In this document: positions 14,340-23,624 of the stretch, in pieces
Position numbering within the stretch: the first letter of the stretch is position 1
Layout: every line of letters starts with the position of its first letter
Source of the DNA: Halomarinibacterium sp034670265
Lineage (GTDB): Bacteria; Bacteroidota; Bacteroidia; Flavobacteriales; Flavobacteriaceae
Length of the DNA stretch: 64,000 nucleotides
Reading direction: 5' to 3'
Assembly (NCBI GenBank): GCA_034670265.1
Contig: JAXMNU010000002.1
Location: 248,001 to 312,000 of the forward strand
Translations under genes and position numbers: made by a program
The notes under the pieces: generated by a model
Database searches by the model: none
Told to the model about the DNA's origin: nothing
Seen by the model: the letters and a program-made list of their open reading frames with translations, nothing else

Positions 14340-16373
14340 TTACTTTTTATCATATTTTTCGAACCACGCCAAGGTATGTGCTACTTTGGTAATTAAATTA
14401 CTGGGGCGGTTGGCTATACCGTGAGCAGCTTCGGGGATTTCTACTAAAACGGTTTCAATTTTACGCAGTTTTAGCGCGTGATAGAGTTGTTTTGCTTCGC
14501 TGGGTGGGGTGCGTAAATCGTCCATCCCTACCATGACCATGGTTGGGGTTGCTACATTCCCAACCAATGAGATAGGAGAGAATTTCCAGTAATTTTCAAA
14601 GTTTTCCCAAGGTTGCCCTGGATAGCGAGAGTTGGCATAGCCGTAATAGTTATCTGCTACCAAGGTTTTACTTATCCAATTCATTACAGGTTTGGCGACC
14701 ACAGCGGCTTTAAATCGGTTAGTTTTTCCAATAATCCATGCGGTCATAATCCCGCCGGCACTTCCACCTGTAACAAACAGTCGCTCTTGATCTATTTTAC
14801 CACTTTTTAAGACCTCATCTACTCCATCCATAACATCGTTATAGTCTTCGCCTGGATAATTGTTATAAAGTAAGTTCCCAAATTCTTCTCCGTAGCTAGT
14901 ACTTCCTCTGGGGTTAGGATAAAACACAAAATACCCTGCTGCTGCATAAAGTTGTATTTCTGCCGAAAAGAACGGCCCGTAATTTAAAATGGGGCCTCCG
15001 TGATTTTCTACAATAAGTGGATGTTTTTTTGTTTTATTGTAATGGGGAGGGTACATTAACCAACCCTGTAAAGCTCTTCCGTCTATCGAGGATTTGTAAT
15101 TTATTTCTTCAACCGTAGCCATCGTTTTAAAAGCCAATAAATCCTCATTAAGCATGGTTAAGAGTCTGGGCTTTGCATTAGGTTTATCAAGTAGTGCAAT
15201 ATCTGCTGGGCGTTCTGGATACGAAATGGTATAGGCTATTTTTCCGTTAGCAGAAATGCTAAAATTTCCACTAGCGTAGGGTCTTCCTAGCGTGGTTCCT
15301 CCAACGTTATCAACAATTTCGGAGACATTCCCGTTTACATCCATATACCCAATTTTGGTTTTCCCTAAATCGTTATACTGAATATAAAATCCTTTTCCGT
15401 CGGGAGCCCATTCGGCTATATCCACATCACGATCTAATTTTGCGGAAATAACTTGTTTGTTACCCCCATTGGCATCCATAATATGAAGCTTGGTTACTTG
15501 GTAGGCTTGCACTTTATCTTCATACCCTAAATAGGCAATTTTTTTTCCATCTGGGGAGACTTTTGGAGTATAATCGGGTCCCGAAACCGTGGTGAGTTGT
15601 TCAAATAATTTAGTATAAACGTTGATAGCATATACTTCGCTATTTCTAAAATCGTATTCCCAATCTGGGTTTCTATTTCCAGAAAAATAGATTTTCTGAC
15701 CGTTTTTTCCCCACGATAAACTACTGCCATGATTAAAAGGCCCCGATGTAAGTTGCCGAGGCGAACCTCCTTCGGCGGGAATGACAAAAATATGGGTAAA
15801 GCCCGGTTTTAAATAGCCCGCTCCATCGGCTTCGTGTTTTAATCTATCGGTAATTCTTGGGGTTTCTGCCCACTTTGCCCCTTTGGGTTTTTCAGGCATT
15901 TTGGCTAATACAGGAGGCTTTTCATTGACTTTCATAGTAAAAGCAATCTGACTTCCATCTGGTGACCATTCAAGGTTAGATGGGCTATTTTCCAATTGCG
16001 TTAATTTGGCAACTGTTCCTGTTTGTGTCCAATACAAATAAATTTCACTTCCTTCGTCACTACTACTCACAAATACTATACGGTCACCACTGGGAGACCA
16101 TTGTGCATTGCTTTCATTTACTTCTCGTGAGGTTAATTTATGATGAATGTTGCGCCCATCGGTACTCAATATCCACAAATCCCCTTTGCTTCGATCCTTC
16201 ATAATATCAAATCCCTTTCGCTCATACACGATATAGTCGCCATTGGGAGATAGCTTAGGGTGGTTGGCATATTCTAGCTGAAATACATCCAAATACTCAA
16301 AATTGGATTGCACTTGTGCGGAAAATGGAATGGAAATAAAAAGTACTAGAAAGCTGAAAAGAATTTTTTGCAT
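14340..16373 (-). CDS. Secreted S9 family (prolyl oligopeptidase type) peptidase
   Basis: 677 residues. Signal peptide 1-19 (FSAQ). An N-terminal beta-propeller is visible as repeated PD40/TolB-like blades of the type WSPDGSQIAF. The C-terminal alpha/beta-hydrolase domain carries Ser538 in GGSAGG, an aspartate in GMDDLRTPP (about 618) and His651 in AAHG, a complete catalytic triad. It is probably a periplasmic dipeptidyl or acyl-aminoacyl peptidase for peptide nutrition. It faces the end of the cassette array and has a good TATATTTA -7-like element upstream. Confidence 0.95.
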   Translation of the reverse strand: MQKILFSFLVLFISIPFSAQVQSNFEYLDVFQLEYANHPKLSPNGDYIVYERKGFDIMKDRSKGDLWILSTDGRNIHHKLTSREVNESNAQWSPSGDRIVFVSSSDEGSEIYLYWTQTGTVAKLTQLENSPSNLEWSPDGSQIAFTMKVNEKPPVLAKMPEKPKGAKWAETPRITDRLKHEADGAGYLKPGFTHIFVIPAEGGSPRQLTSGPFNHGSSLSWGKNGQKIYFSGNRNPDWEYDFRNSEVYAINVYTKLFEQLTTVSGPDYTPKVSPDGKKIAYLGYEDKVQAYQVTKLHIMDANGGNKQVISAKLDRDVDIAEWAPDGKGFYIQYNDLGKTKIGYMDVNGNVSEIVDNVGGTTLGRPYASGNFSISANGKIAYTISYPERPADIALLDKPNAKPRLLTMLNEDLLAFKTMATVEEINYKSSIDGRALQGWLMYPPHYNKTKKHPLIVENHGGPILNYGPFFSAEIQLYAAAGYFVFYPNPRGSTSYGEEFGNLLYNNYPGEDYNDVMDGVDEVLKSGKIDQERLFVTGGSAGGIMTAWIIGKTNRFKAAVVAKPVMNWISKTLVADNYYGYANSRYPGQPWENFENYWKFSPISLVGNVATPTMVMVGMDDLRTPPSEAKQLYHALKLRKIETVLVEIPEAAHGIANRPSNLITKVAHTLAWFEKYDKK

Positions 16374-16441
16374 AATTTGAATTTTGAAAAAGTTAAATAT
16401 AACTTATTTCAATCTTAATTAAAACCGAATACACTTGAAAG

Positions 16442-17134
16442 TTAAAGGATATGTAGCATTTCTGAAGCTTCAGAAAGTAACCTAAAATTAGGATGTTCCA
16501 CAGGTTCCTTCACCATCTCGTGTGCCCAAGTGGTATGAAACGGAATATGAAACGCGTGCCCTCCAATTGCAAGCACGGGAAGCACGTCACTTTTTACGCT
16601 ATTCCCCACCATTAAAAATTGATGCGGTTGCATATCTAAATGCTTCACTAATTTTTGATAATGTCGCGGTGTCTTGTCTGAAACGATTTCTATATGATGA
16701 AAATAGGGTTCCAATCCAGATTTAATCAACTTTCGCTCTTGGTCAAGTAAATCGCCTTTGGTCGCCATCACCAATCGGTATTTTTGAGTGAGTTGTTTTA
16801 AGGTTTCTTCAATTCCGTCGATTAGAACAACGGGGGCATTGAGCATTTCTTTACCTATGGCTATCAATTTTTCAATAACCGAAATGGGTAATTTCCCTTC
16901 CGAAAACTCAATAGCAGCTTCAATAAGTGATAAGGTAAAGGGTTTTATTCCGTAGCCGTACAACGGAAGGTTCTTCATTTCCATATCGTACAACAGCTGA
17001 TTGCATTCTTCTTCGCCAATAAAATCTTTCAGTAACACACAAAAACGTTGTTCGGTTTCACGAAAAAGGGTTTCGTTTTCCCATAAGGTATCGTCGGCAT
17101 CAAAGGCAATGGCTTGGATTTTGGAAAGTGGCAT
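16442..17134 (-). CDS. HAD-superfamily hydrolase
   Basis: 230 residues. Motif I DADDT (about 12-16, nucleophile and acid aspartates), motif II TKGD (Thr, about 119), motif III lysine region KTPRHYQK and motif IV GNSVKSD. An alpha-helical cap lies between motifs I and II. It is a soluble phosphatase-type enzyme with no substrate indicated by its neighbours; a role as a nucleotidase or phosphoglycolate-like phosphatase is possible but unproven. Confidence 0.9.
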   Translation of the reverse strand: MPLSKIQAIAFDADDTLWENETLFRETEQRFCVLLKDFIGEEECNQLLYDMEMKNLPLYGYGIKPFTLSLIEAAIEFSEGKLPISVIEKLIAIGKEMLNAPVVLIDGIEETLKQLTQKYRLVMATKGDLLDQERKLIKSGLEPYFHHIEIVSDKTPRHYQKLVKHLDMQPHQFLMVGNSVKSDVLPVLAIGGHAFHIPFHTTWAHEMVKEPVEHPNFRLLSEASEMLHIL

Positions 17135-17295
17135 AGTTTTCTGTTTTCAGAATTAAAAGTACTTCTTTACAACTGGCTTATCAAATAATGAAAGTGTAAA
17201 GTTCTTCTGAAAAATTACGTATAAATACATATTTCGTATCGTATTGCTTATGAGTACTTTGCACAAAACAACTAACCCATTTAAATTAAAAAATT

Positions 17296-18024
17296 ATGGA
17301 CCAAACTGCTAAACCTGCTAGTAAAATAGTTCCTGGAATTTCGAGCGATTTAACAGATCAGCTAAGTTCAGATATTAATAATATGCTGTCTTTTGCCATT
17401 CATAATGGGCTTCCCATAAATCCTGAGGTTAATAATCTTGTTCAAAATAGCAGCGTAGATGACTTATTTAGCGCCTACAACCTGCTTTGTAAAAACGTTG
17501 CGCCTGCTACACCAAAGTCTATTACATACACCAAAAGTTTGTATGATAATTCTGTAAAGAAATCATTATTTAATAAGTTACCGTTGGTAAGAAATCTAAT
17601 CATTTTAGCACTCGTTTTTTTGGCGGCATTTATAGCGACAAGCCTATTCCCAGAGGTTAATAACGACTCCCTAGACGAGGGAATTATGGCTAACAGTGGC
17701 AAATCACTTTTATTGAATCTCGTTTTTCTAGCATCGGTATCTGGTTTGGGTGTGGTATTCTATATGCTGAAAGACGTAAGTTCTTCGGTAAAAGATGGAA
17801 CCTTAATTCCAGAAGACACCATTTACTATGTGGCACTGATAGTTTTAGGCGTAATTGCAGGGCTTATTATGTCTGAAATTCTTTCGCTTTACAATTCAGA
17901 TCCCAATGGTATAAACCTTTTTAATAAAGCAGTATTAGCGCTCATTGGTGGGTTTTCATCCGATGCTATTTTCAGCATTTTGCAGGGAGTCATCAATAAA
18001 ATCAAATCCATTTTTGTGAGTTAA
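17296..18024 (+). CDS. Four-helix membrane protein upstream of a GH19 enzyme
   Basis: 242 residues. About 95 soluble N-terminal residues are followed by four hydrophobic segments (about 98-117, 139-157, 176-195 and 212-232). No family is recognised. The gene lies 10 bp before the GH19 gene, so both belong to one transcript. The pairing of a multi-helix membrane protein with a leaderless muralytic enzyme recalls holin/endolysin modules, but the protein is larger than a typical holin. That role is inference only. Confidence 0.7.
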   Translation: MDQTAKPASKIVPGISSDLTDQLSSDINNMLSFAIHNGLPINPEVNNLVQNSSVDDLFSAYNLLCKNVAPATPKSITYTKSLYDNSVKKSLFNKLPLVRNLIILALVFLAAFIATSLFPEVNNDSLDEGIMANSGKSLLLNLVFLASVSGLGVVFYMLKDVSSSVKDGTLIPEDTIYYVALIVLGVIAGLIMSEILSLYNSDPNGINLFNKAVLALIGGFSSDAIFSILQGVINKIKSIFVS

Positions 18025-18034
18025 AGGAAAAATT

Positions 18035-18652
18035 ATGATAACTGAAGAAAATTTTAAAGCACTCATCCCAGATGTCAATTGGAATTACGCCAAACAATAC
18101 GTTCCATTATTTGAAACAGTATTGCCTCAATACGATATTAATACGTCGCTTCGAAAAGCACACTTTTTAGCCCAAGTAGCTCACGAGAGTGGTGGATTTA
18201 AATATGTGGTTGAAAACCTAAACTATTCTGCAAAAGCGCTATACGGAGTTTTCAGAAAATACTTTCCGACCATGGACGCTGCTAATTTGTATGCTCGCCA
18301 ACCCCAAAAAATAGCCAATAAGGTCTATGCCAACAGAATGGGAAACAGCGACGAAGCAAGCAATGACGGCTGGAATTATCGAGGACGTGGGCTCATTCAA
18401 CTAACTGGAAAAGATAATTATCAAGCTTTATCCACAACCACAGGTAAAGTTTTTATTGCCACTCCAGAATTAGTAGAGCAACCCCAATGGGCGTTGACTT
18501 CTGCCTGTTGGTTTTGGAAAAATAGAAACATCAACAAATATGCCGACGCCGATGATATCCATATGGTCACCAAGCTAATTAATGGTGGAACGAATGGTTT
18601 AGCCAATCGGCAACATTACCTGGATGAGTTTAAGAAGCTTTATGCTATTTAG
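18035..18652 (+). CDS. GH19 lysozyme/chitinase-like enzyme without signal peptide
   Basis: 205 residues. The GH19 fold is clear. The catalytic acid Glu51 is in AHESGGF and the second acid is Glu60 in VENLNY. The substrate-cleft block NRMGN...GWNYRGRGLIQLTGKDNY (about 101-130) follows. Phage endolysins of this type cut peptidoglycan; others cut chitin. The absence of a signal peptide, the small size and the membrane protein encoded just upstream favour a role on the cell's own wall or as a released lysin. Confidence 0.88.
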   Translation: MITEENFKALIPDVNWNYAKQYVPLFETVLPQYDINTSLRKAHFLAQVAHESGGFKYVVENLNYSAKALYGVFRKYFPTMDAANLYARQPQKIANKVYANRMGNSDEASNDGWNYRGRGLIQLTGKDNYQALSTTTGKVFIATPELVEQPQWALTSACWFWKNRNINKYADADDIHMVTKLINGGTNGLANRQHYLDEFKKLYAI

Positions 18653-18654
18653 AT

Positions 18655-18695
18655 AAAAAAAGGGTAATAAAACTTAGTTTATCACCCTTTAAAAA
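18655..18695. terminator. Bidirectional terminator between the GH19 and lipoprotein genes
   Basis: AAAGGGT (18659-18665) pairs with ACCCTTT (18684-18690), continued by ATAAA/TTTAT after one mismatch, with a loop of about six bases. A-rich and T-rich flanks serve both converging genes. Confidence 0.8.
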
Positions 18696-18709
18696 TTTTT
18701 AAAGCTTAT

Positions 18710-19279
18710 TTATTTTTTCTTTGGAGGCGCTGGAACAACAGTTCCCATTTCCAAAGCAGAGTCAAGCCTATCGTACCAAGTTCGTGTACGAGCAATTTTT
18801 CCATTATCAATTTGGTGTACTTGATGCCAAGGCACATTATAGGAAAAGTCACTACCTTTTACATTTGCAGTATAAGTTCCCCAAACATGAACCCAATCTC
18901 CTTTTAAATCACCTTCATTTGCAACAAGGGAAGTCATTACTATAATACCAGGATCTTGATTTGTTCTTAGTGAATCAACTGCAGCCCAATTAGCTGCTAA
19001 TTGGTCTACGTTAACAGAGTCTTTTGCAGAAGGACCACGAAACATATAATCGTCAGTTACTAAGCTTTTTAATGCATCTGGTTTATTTGTAATAATGGCA
19101 TCGATAAAGCTATTCACTAAAGCCATATTGGCTTCTTCGTTGGGGCTTATATCATAAAGTCTTGCTTCCTCCACAACTACATCGGGAGTTTCTTCTTCTT
19201 TTTCTTTACATGACCAAATGGAGATGCCAAGAACACATACTAATAGTAAATAAATACTGAGGGAGTTACTTTTTTTCAT
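18710..19279 (-). CDS. Lipoprotein with SnoaL/NTF2-like domain
   Basis: 189 residues. The lipoprotein signal peptide ends in SIWSC (Cys at about 24), followed by an acidic linker EKEEETPDVV that may send it to the outer membrane. The rest (about 45-180) has the NTF2-like pattern of an early helix (NMALVNSFIDAIITN) followed by strands containing VHVWGTYTAN and WHQVHQIDNGKIARTRTW, typical of SnoaL-like proteins with many functions. It is convergent with the GH19 gene and has its own leader. Function unknown. Confidence 0.8.
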   Translation of the reverse strand: MKKSNSLSIYLLLVCVLGISIWSCKEKEEETPDVVVEEARLYDISPNEEANMALVNSFIDAIITNKPDALKSLVTDDYMFRGPSAKDSVNVDQLAANWAAVDSLRTNQDPGIIVMTSLVANEGDLKGDWVHVWGTYTANVKGSDFSYNVPWHQVHQIDNGKIARTRTWYDRLDSALEMGTVVPAPPKKK

Positions 19280-19404
19280 ATTTAAAAATGTTGGTTAGCT
19301 GTTACTTTTCGTAAGTAACTGATTATAAATGTACAACATTAATTACTATGAATAAAAGTATGCTTTGAAAAAGTGGTTCAGAAATAGTAGCTTTAGGGTT
19401 AATA

Positions 19405-21096
19405 TTATCGAATAAGTTTCTTATACTTAATTCGTTTTGGCATTAAATCCCCACCCAAGCGTTTCTTTTTATTTTCTTCGTAATCACTGAAACCACCTTC
19501 AAAGAAATAGACTTCGCTATTGCCTTCAAAAGCAAGGATATGAGTACAAATTCTGTCTAAAAACCAACGGTCGTGACTAATCACTACAGCACAACCTGCA
19601 AAGTTTTCAAGACCTTCTTCTAAGGCACGCAGTGTGTTTACATCCAAGTCGTTAGTAGGCTCATCCAGTAACAATACGTTTCCTTCTTCTTTCAAAGTCA
19701 TTGCCAAATGAAGGCGATTTCGTTCCCCACCCGAAAGCATTGATACTTTTTTGTTCTGCTCACTACCTGAAAAATTAAATCGGCTTAAATAGGCTCGGGA
19801 ATTAACTTGACGCCCTCCCATCATAATAAGCTCTTGCTTGTCACTAAAGTTTTCCCAAATGGTTTTTTCAGCATCAATATTAGAATGTGCTTGATCTACA
19901 TAAGCAATTTTAGCAGTATCACCCACTTCAAAAGTGCCTTTATCGGGCTCAATTTCACCCATAATCATTTTGAAAATGGTTGTTTTTCCAGCACCGTTAG
20001 GTCCAATAATACCAACAATTCCAGCTTGAGGGAGTTTAAAATTTAAATTATCATACAATAACTTATCGCCAAAACCTTTTGCAACGCCTTTGGCTTCGAT
20101 AACATTGGTTCCCAAACGAGGGCCATTAGGGATATAAATTTCAAGTTTTTCGTCAAGCTGCTTTTGATCTTGACTCATTAATTTGTCGTAATTCTGAAGA
20201 CGTGCTTTTTGCTTAGTTTGTCTTCCTTTAGGCGCCATCCGCACCCACTCCAATTCTCGCTCTAAAGTCTTTTGACGTTTACTCGCCTGCTTTTGCTCTT
20301 GGGCTAATCGTTTTGATTTTTGTTCCAACCAAGAAGAATAATTTCCTTTCCAAGGAATACCTTCACCTCGATCCAATTCTAAAATCCACCCAGCCACATT
20401 GTCTAAGAAATAACGGTCGTGCGTTACTGCAATTACAGTTCCTTTATACTGTGCTAAATGGTGCTCTAACCAATGAACACTCTCGGCATCCAAGTGGTTG
20501 GTAGGCTCATCGAGTAATAATACATCAGGTTCTTGAAGTAATAATCTACACAAAGCTACACGTCTTCGCTCACCTCCAGAAAGTACTTTTATAGGAGTGT
20601 CACCTTCAGGAGTGCGTAAAGCATCCATGGCTATTTCAAGTTTAGTATCAAGTTCCCAAGCATTGGTAGCATCAATTTTATCTTGCAGTTTGGCTTGTTT
20701 GTCCATGAGTTCCTGCATTTTATCAGGATTTTCATAGACTTCAGGCAAACCAAACATATCATTAATTTTATTGTACTCGTCAAGAATATCCACTACTTCT
20801 TGAGCACCTTCTTTTACAATATCAATAACCGTTTTAGATTCGTCTAGCTTTGGTTCTTGCTCCAAATACCCAACTGTATACCCTGGAGCAAACACCACAT
20901 CACCTTGATGGTTTTTATCCAAGCCTGCAATAATTTTCAGCAAGGTAGATTTCCCACTTCCATTAAGACCTAAGATTCCTATTTTCGCTCCATAAAAGAA
21001 GCTTAGATAAATATTTTTTAAAACAGGCGTTTGTGCATTCTGAAAGGTTTTAGAAACCCCAGACATGGAGAAAATGACTTTTTTATCGTCAGACAT
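19405..21096 (-). CDS. ettA: Energy-dependent translational throttle protein EttA (ABC-F)
   Basis: 563 residues with two ABC cassettes. The first has GLNGSGKST and LSGGERRRVALCR; the second has GPNGAGKTT and LSGGERNRLHLAM. Between them is the charged linker or P-site tRNA-interaction motif region (about 240-300). The length and the C-terminal RIKYKKL match EttA. It binds the ribosomal E site and gates the first elongation steps according to the ATP/ADP ratio. A small membrane protein gene lies 20 bp upstream on the same strand. Confidence 0.95.
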   Translation of the reverse strand: MSDDKKVIFSMSGVSKTFQNAQTPVLKNIYLSFFYGAKIGILGLNGSGKSTLLKIIAGLDKNHQGDVVFAPGYTVGYLEQEPKLDESKTVIDIVKEGAQEVVDILDEYNKINDMFGLPEVYENPDKMQELMDKQAKLQDKIDATNAWELDTKLEIAMDALRTPEGDTPIKVLSGGERRRVALCRLLLQEPDVLLLDEPTNHLDAESVHWLEHHLAQYKGTVIAVTHDRYFLDNVAGWILELDRGEGIPWKGNYSSWLEQKSKRLAQEQKQASKRQKTLERELEWVRMAPKGRQTKQKARLQNYDKLMSQDQKQLDEKLEIYIPNGPRLGTNVIEAKGVAKGFGDKLLYDNLNFKLPQAGIVGIIGPNGAGKTTIFKMIMGEIEPDKGTFEVGDTAKIAYVDQAHSNIDAEKTIWENFSDKQELIMMGGRQVNSRAYLSRFNFSGSEQNKKVSMLSGGERNRLHLAMTLKEEGNVLLLDEPTNDLDVNTLRALEEGLENFAGCAVVISHDRWFLDRICTHILAFEGNSEVYFFEGGFSDYEENKKKRLGGDLMPKRIKYKKLIR

Positions 21097-21116
21097 AAAT
21101 TATTCGAAATTAAAGA

Positions 21117-21293
21117 TTATACTCTTCCTTTTAGTGCATTAAATACCCAAGCAATGGCAAAGAAACCAATACCCACCGAAGCAAAACCCCATCCTGCCAC
21201 ATCATCATATTTAAAAGCACCCATAGCAATTAGTGCACATCCTACAATTATCATTATAAAAGTGGCCCAAGCCAGTACTGTATTTTTATTCAT
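21117..21293 (-). CDS. Short two-helix membrane protein (CAL67264-like)
   Basis: 58 residues starting MNKNTVLAWATF; an adjacent upstream ATG (21296) would add one Met. Two hydrophobic segments are separated by a short loop (AFKYDDVAGWG), and the end is LKGRV. It resembles the CAL67264-type small membrane protein family of Flavobacteriia, recognised from memory and not verified. It ends 20 bp before ettA on the same strand, so the two are probably co-transcribed. Function unknown. Confidence 0.7.
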   Translation of the reverse strand: MNKNTVLAWATFIMIIVGCALIAMGAFKYDDVAGWGFASVGIGFFAIAWVFNALKGRV

Positions 21294-21416
21294 CATTGTA
21301 TTGAATTTTAATTGGTTAATTGAAATTCTCCCTCGTATTCAATGAAATGTATCATAAATGAAATGCAAATATCGGTAAATAATCACACAAATTAGGCATC
21401 ATAATAAGGCATTTCG

Positions 21417-21424
21417 TATTTTTG
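21417..21424 (+). promoter_or_regulatory. -7 element of the carboxyltransferase promoter
   Basis: TATTTTTG, a perfect TAnnTTTG, 17 bp before the ATG at 21441. No TTG occurs 17 bp further upstream. Confidence 0.45.
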
Positions 21425-21440
21425 GGCAAACTCTTATAGC

Positions 21441-23069
21441 ATGGATATTGACTTCAACAAAAATGAAGACCACAACAAACTCTTAGTTTCAGATTTACGT
21501 CAAAAATTATCAAAAGTTAAATTAGGTGGAGGCCAAAAAGCCATCGATAAGCATCATGCCAAAGGGAAAATGACGGCTCGTGAGCGAATTGAATACCTTT
21601 TGGATGAAAAAAAACCATCTATCGAAATTGCAGCTTTTGCGGGTGATGGCATGTATGAAGAACACGGAGGTTGTCCTAGTGGGGGCGTGGTTATAAAAAT
21701 TGGGTATGTGCAAGGAAAGCAATGCATTGTGGTGGCTAATGATGCCACAGTAAAGGCAGGAGCTTGGTTCCCAATTGCCGCAAAGAAAAATTTAAGAGCG
21801 CAAGAAATTTCTATTGAAAATAAATTACCCATTATTTACTTGGTAGATAGCGCGGGTGTATATCTTCCTATGCAGGATGAAATTTTTCCTGATAAAGAAC
21901 ACTTCGGAAGAATTTTTAGAAATAATGCTGTGATGAGCAGTATGGGTATAACTCAAATCTCCGCCGTGATGGGAAGCTGTGTGGCTGGGGGTGCCTATCT
22001 CCCTATTATGAGTGATGAAGCCCTCATCGTGGATAAGACAGGAAGTATATTTTTAGCGGGTAGCTATTTGGTAAAAGCCGCTATTGGAGAAAGTATCGAC
22101 AACGAAACTTTAGGTGGCGCAACCACACATTGTGAAATTAGTGGTGTGACCGATTATAAAGCCAAAGATGATAAAGACGCTCTCGATACTATAAAAAATA
22201 TCGTTTCCAAAATTGGGGATTTTGAAAAAGCTGGATATAACCGAATAAAAGCTTCAAAACCAAAAGAAAATCCTGATGATATCTTCGGAATTTTACCGAG
22301 ATCGCGTGCAGACCAATACGATATGCTTGAAATAATCAAGCGATTGGTGGACGATTCAGATTTTGAACAATACAAAGAAGGCTACGGAAAAACAATCTTA
22401 ACAGGCTATGCACGTATTGACGGTTGGGCTGTGGGTATTGTTGCCAATCAAAGAAAAGTGGTGAAAACAACCAAAGGCGAAATGCAGTTTGGTGGGGTAA
22501 TTTACAGCGATAGCGCAGACAAAGCCACTAGATTTATTGCCAATTGCAATCAGAAAAAAATACCCTTGGTGTTTTTGCAGGATGTATCAGGATTTATGGT
22601 AGGTAGTAAAAGTGAGCACGGTGGTATTATTAAAGATGGGGCCAAAATGGTAAATGCAGTGAGTAATAGTGTGGTTCCGAAGTTTACCGTTATTATAGGA
22701 AACTCTTATGGCGCTGGAAATTATGCCATGTGCGGAAAAGCCTACGACCCAAGATTGATCGTCGCTTGGCCTAGTGCAGAATTAGCTGTTATGAGTGGTA
22801 ATAGTGCTGCCAAGGTATTAACTCAAATTGAAACGGCTTCGCTTAAAAAACAAGGAAAAGAGCTCACCGAAGAGGATGAAAAAGCACTTTACGATAAAAT
22901 AAAAGCGCGCTACGATAGACAAATATCACCTTATTACGCAGCCTCTCGAATTTGGACCGATGCCATCATCAACCCAATAGATACGCGTAAATGGATTTCC
23001 ATGGGCATAGATGCGGCAAACCACGCTCCTATTGAGAAACCTTTTAATTTGGGAGTAATACAAGTTTAA
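21441..23069 (+). CDS. Acyl-CoA carboxylase beta subunit (carboxyltransferase), methylcrotonyl-CoA-type
   Basis: 542 residues with two crotonase-like carboxyltransferase halves. The N-terminal half has GRIFRNNAVMSSMG and MGSCVAGGAYLPIMSDE. The C-terminal half has LQDVSGFMVGSKSEHGGIIK and GNSYGAGNYAMCGKAYDPR. These blocks look more like the methylcrotonyl- or geranyl-CoA group than propionyl-CoA carboxylase. It transfers CO2 from carboxybiotin to an acyl-CoA. No biotin carboxylase/BCCP gene lies nearby, so the partner must be encoded elsewhere. Confidence 0.9.
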   Translation: MDIDFNKNEDHNKLLVSDLRQKLSKVKLGGGQKAIDKHHAKGKMTARERIEYLLDEKKPSIEIAAFAGDGMYEEHGGCPSGGVVIKIGYVQGKQCIVVANDATVKAGAWFPIAAKKNLRAQEISIENKLPIIYLVDSAGVYLPMQDEIFPDKEHFGRIFRNNAVMSSMGITQISAVMGSCVAGGAYLPIMSDEALIVDKTGSIFLAGSYLVKAAIGESIDNETLGGATTHCEISGVTDYKAKDDKDALDTIKNIVSKIGDFEKAGYNRIKASKPKENPDDIFGILPRSRADQYDMLEIIKRLVDDSDFEQYKEGYGKTILTGYARIDGWAVGIVANQRKVVKTTKGEMQFGGVIYSDSADKATRFIANCNQKKIPLVFLQDVSGFMVGSKSEHGGIIKDGAKMVNAVSNSVVPKFTVIIGNSYGAGNYAMCGKAYDPRLIVAWPSAELAVMSGNSAAKVLTQIETASLKKQGKELTEEDEKALYDKIKARYDRQISPYYAASRIWTDAIINPIDTRKWISMGIDAANHAPIEKPFNLGVIQV

Positions 23070-23084
23070 TTTCTACATATCACT

Positions 23085-23126
23085 AAAAATGAGTATCTTA
23101 ACACTACCTAATCAATACTCATTTTT
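23085..23126. terminator. Hairpin between the carboxyltransferase and DoxX genes
   Basis: A perfect 12-bp inverted repeat, AAAAATGAGTAT (23085-23096) and ATACTCATTTTT (23115-23126), with an 18-nt loop and a T-run at its end. It starts 16 bp after the carboxyltransferase stop and ends 3 bp before the DoxX ATG. It can act as terminator and may also hide the DoxX start. Confidence 0.6.
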
Positions 23127-23129
23127 GTC

Positions 23130-23552
23130 ATGGCAACAATTAAATCCTTAAACAAATGGGCTAATAGACATACCTATTATCCATTGGACCTTTTACGCAT
23201 TGCCTTTGGTGTTTTTCTTTTTATTCAGGGAATTAACTTTATGGGCAATAGCGAAATGCTGTTAGAATTAATTAAACCACTACAAAGCATTGTAGGTGAA
23301 ATGGCAGTCATTCATTATGTGGCTCCTGCACATTTTGTAGGTGGACTTCTCATTGCGTTTGGTCTATTAACGCGTTGGGCATGTATTGCTCAATTACCTG
23401 TATTAATAGGTGCAGTGTTAATTAATATTCTTGGAGACATGCAAACGGGAAATTTTATTTTATCATCTGTTGCATTAATACTATGTGTCTTCTTTATTTT
23501 CTATGGTTCTGGTAAACATTCTATGGATTATAGGTTAAAAATGGAGCGCTAA
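23130..23552 (+). CDS. DoxX family membrane protein
   Basis: 140 residues with four transmembrane helices and the DoxX pattern: LDLLRIAFGVFLFIQGINFM (about 19-38), the glycine-rich HFVGGLLIAFGLLTRWA (about 68-84), and two C-terminal helices ending near FFIFYGSGKHSMDYRL. DoxX-like proteins are linked to thiosulfate oxidation or redox homeostasis in other organisms; the role here is unknown. A start within a few bases of a strong hairpin suggests controlled translation. Confidence 0.88.
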   Translation: MATIKSLNKWANRHTYYPLDLLRIAFGVFLFIQGINFMGNSEMLLELIKPLQSIVGEMAVIHYVAPAHFVGGLLIAFGLLTRWACIAQLPVLIGAVLINILGDMQTGNFILSSVALILCVFFIFYGSGKHSMDYRLKMER

Positions 23553-23594
23553 AATTTCTTCATTTTTTAAGATTTTTTTAATGAAATATTGCTA

Positions 23595-23602
23595 TACATT
23601 TG
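23595..23602 (+). promoter_or_regulatory. -7 element of the ligase cluster promoter
   Basis: TACATTTG, a perfect TAnnTTTG, 22 bp before the ATG at 23625. It would start a transcript covering the three tightly packed genes up to 26982. Confidence 0.5.
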
Positions 23603-23624
23603 GTGTATTATTCTAAGACACTAA

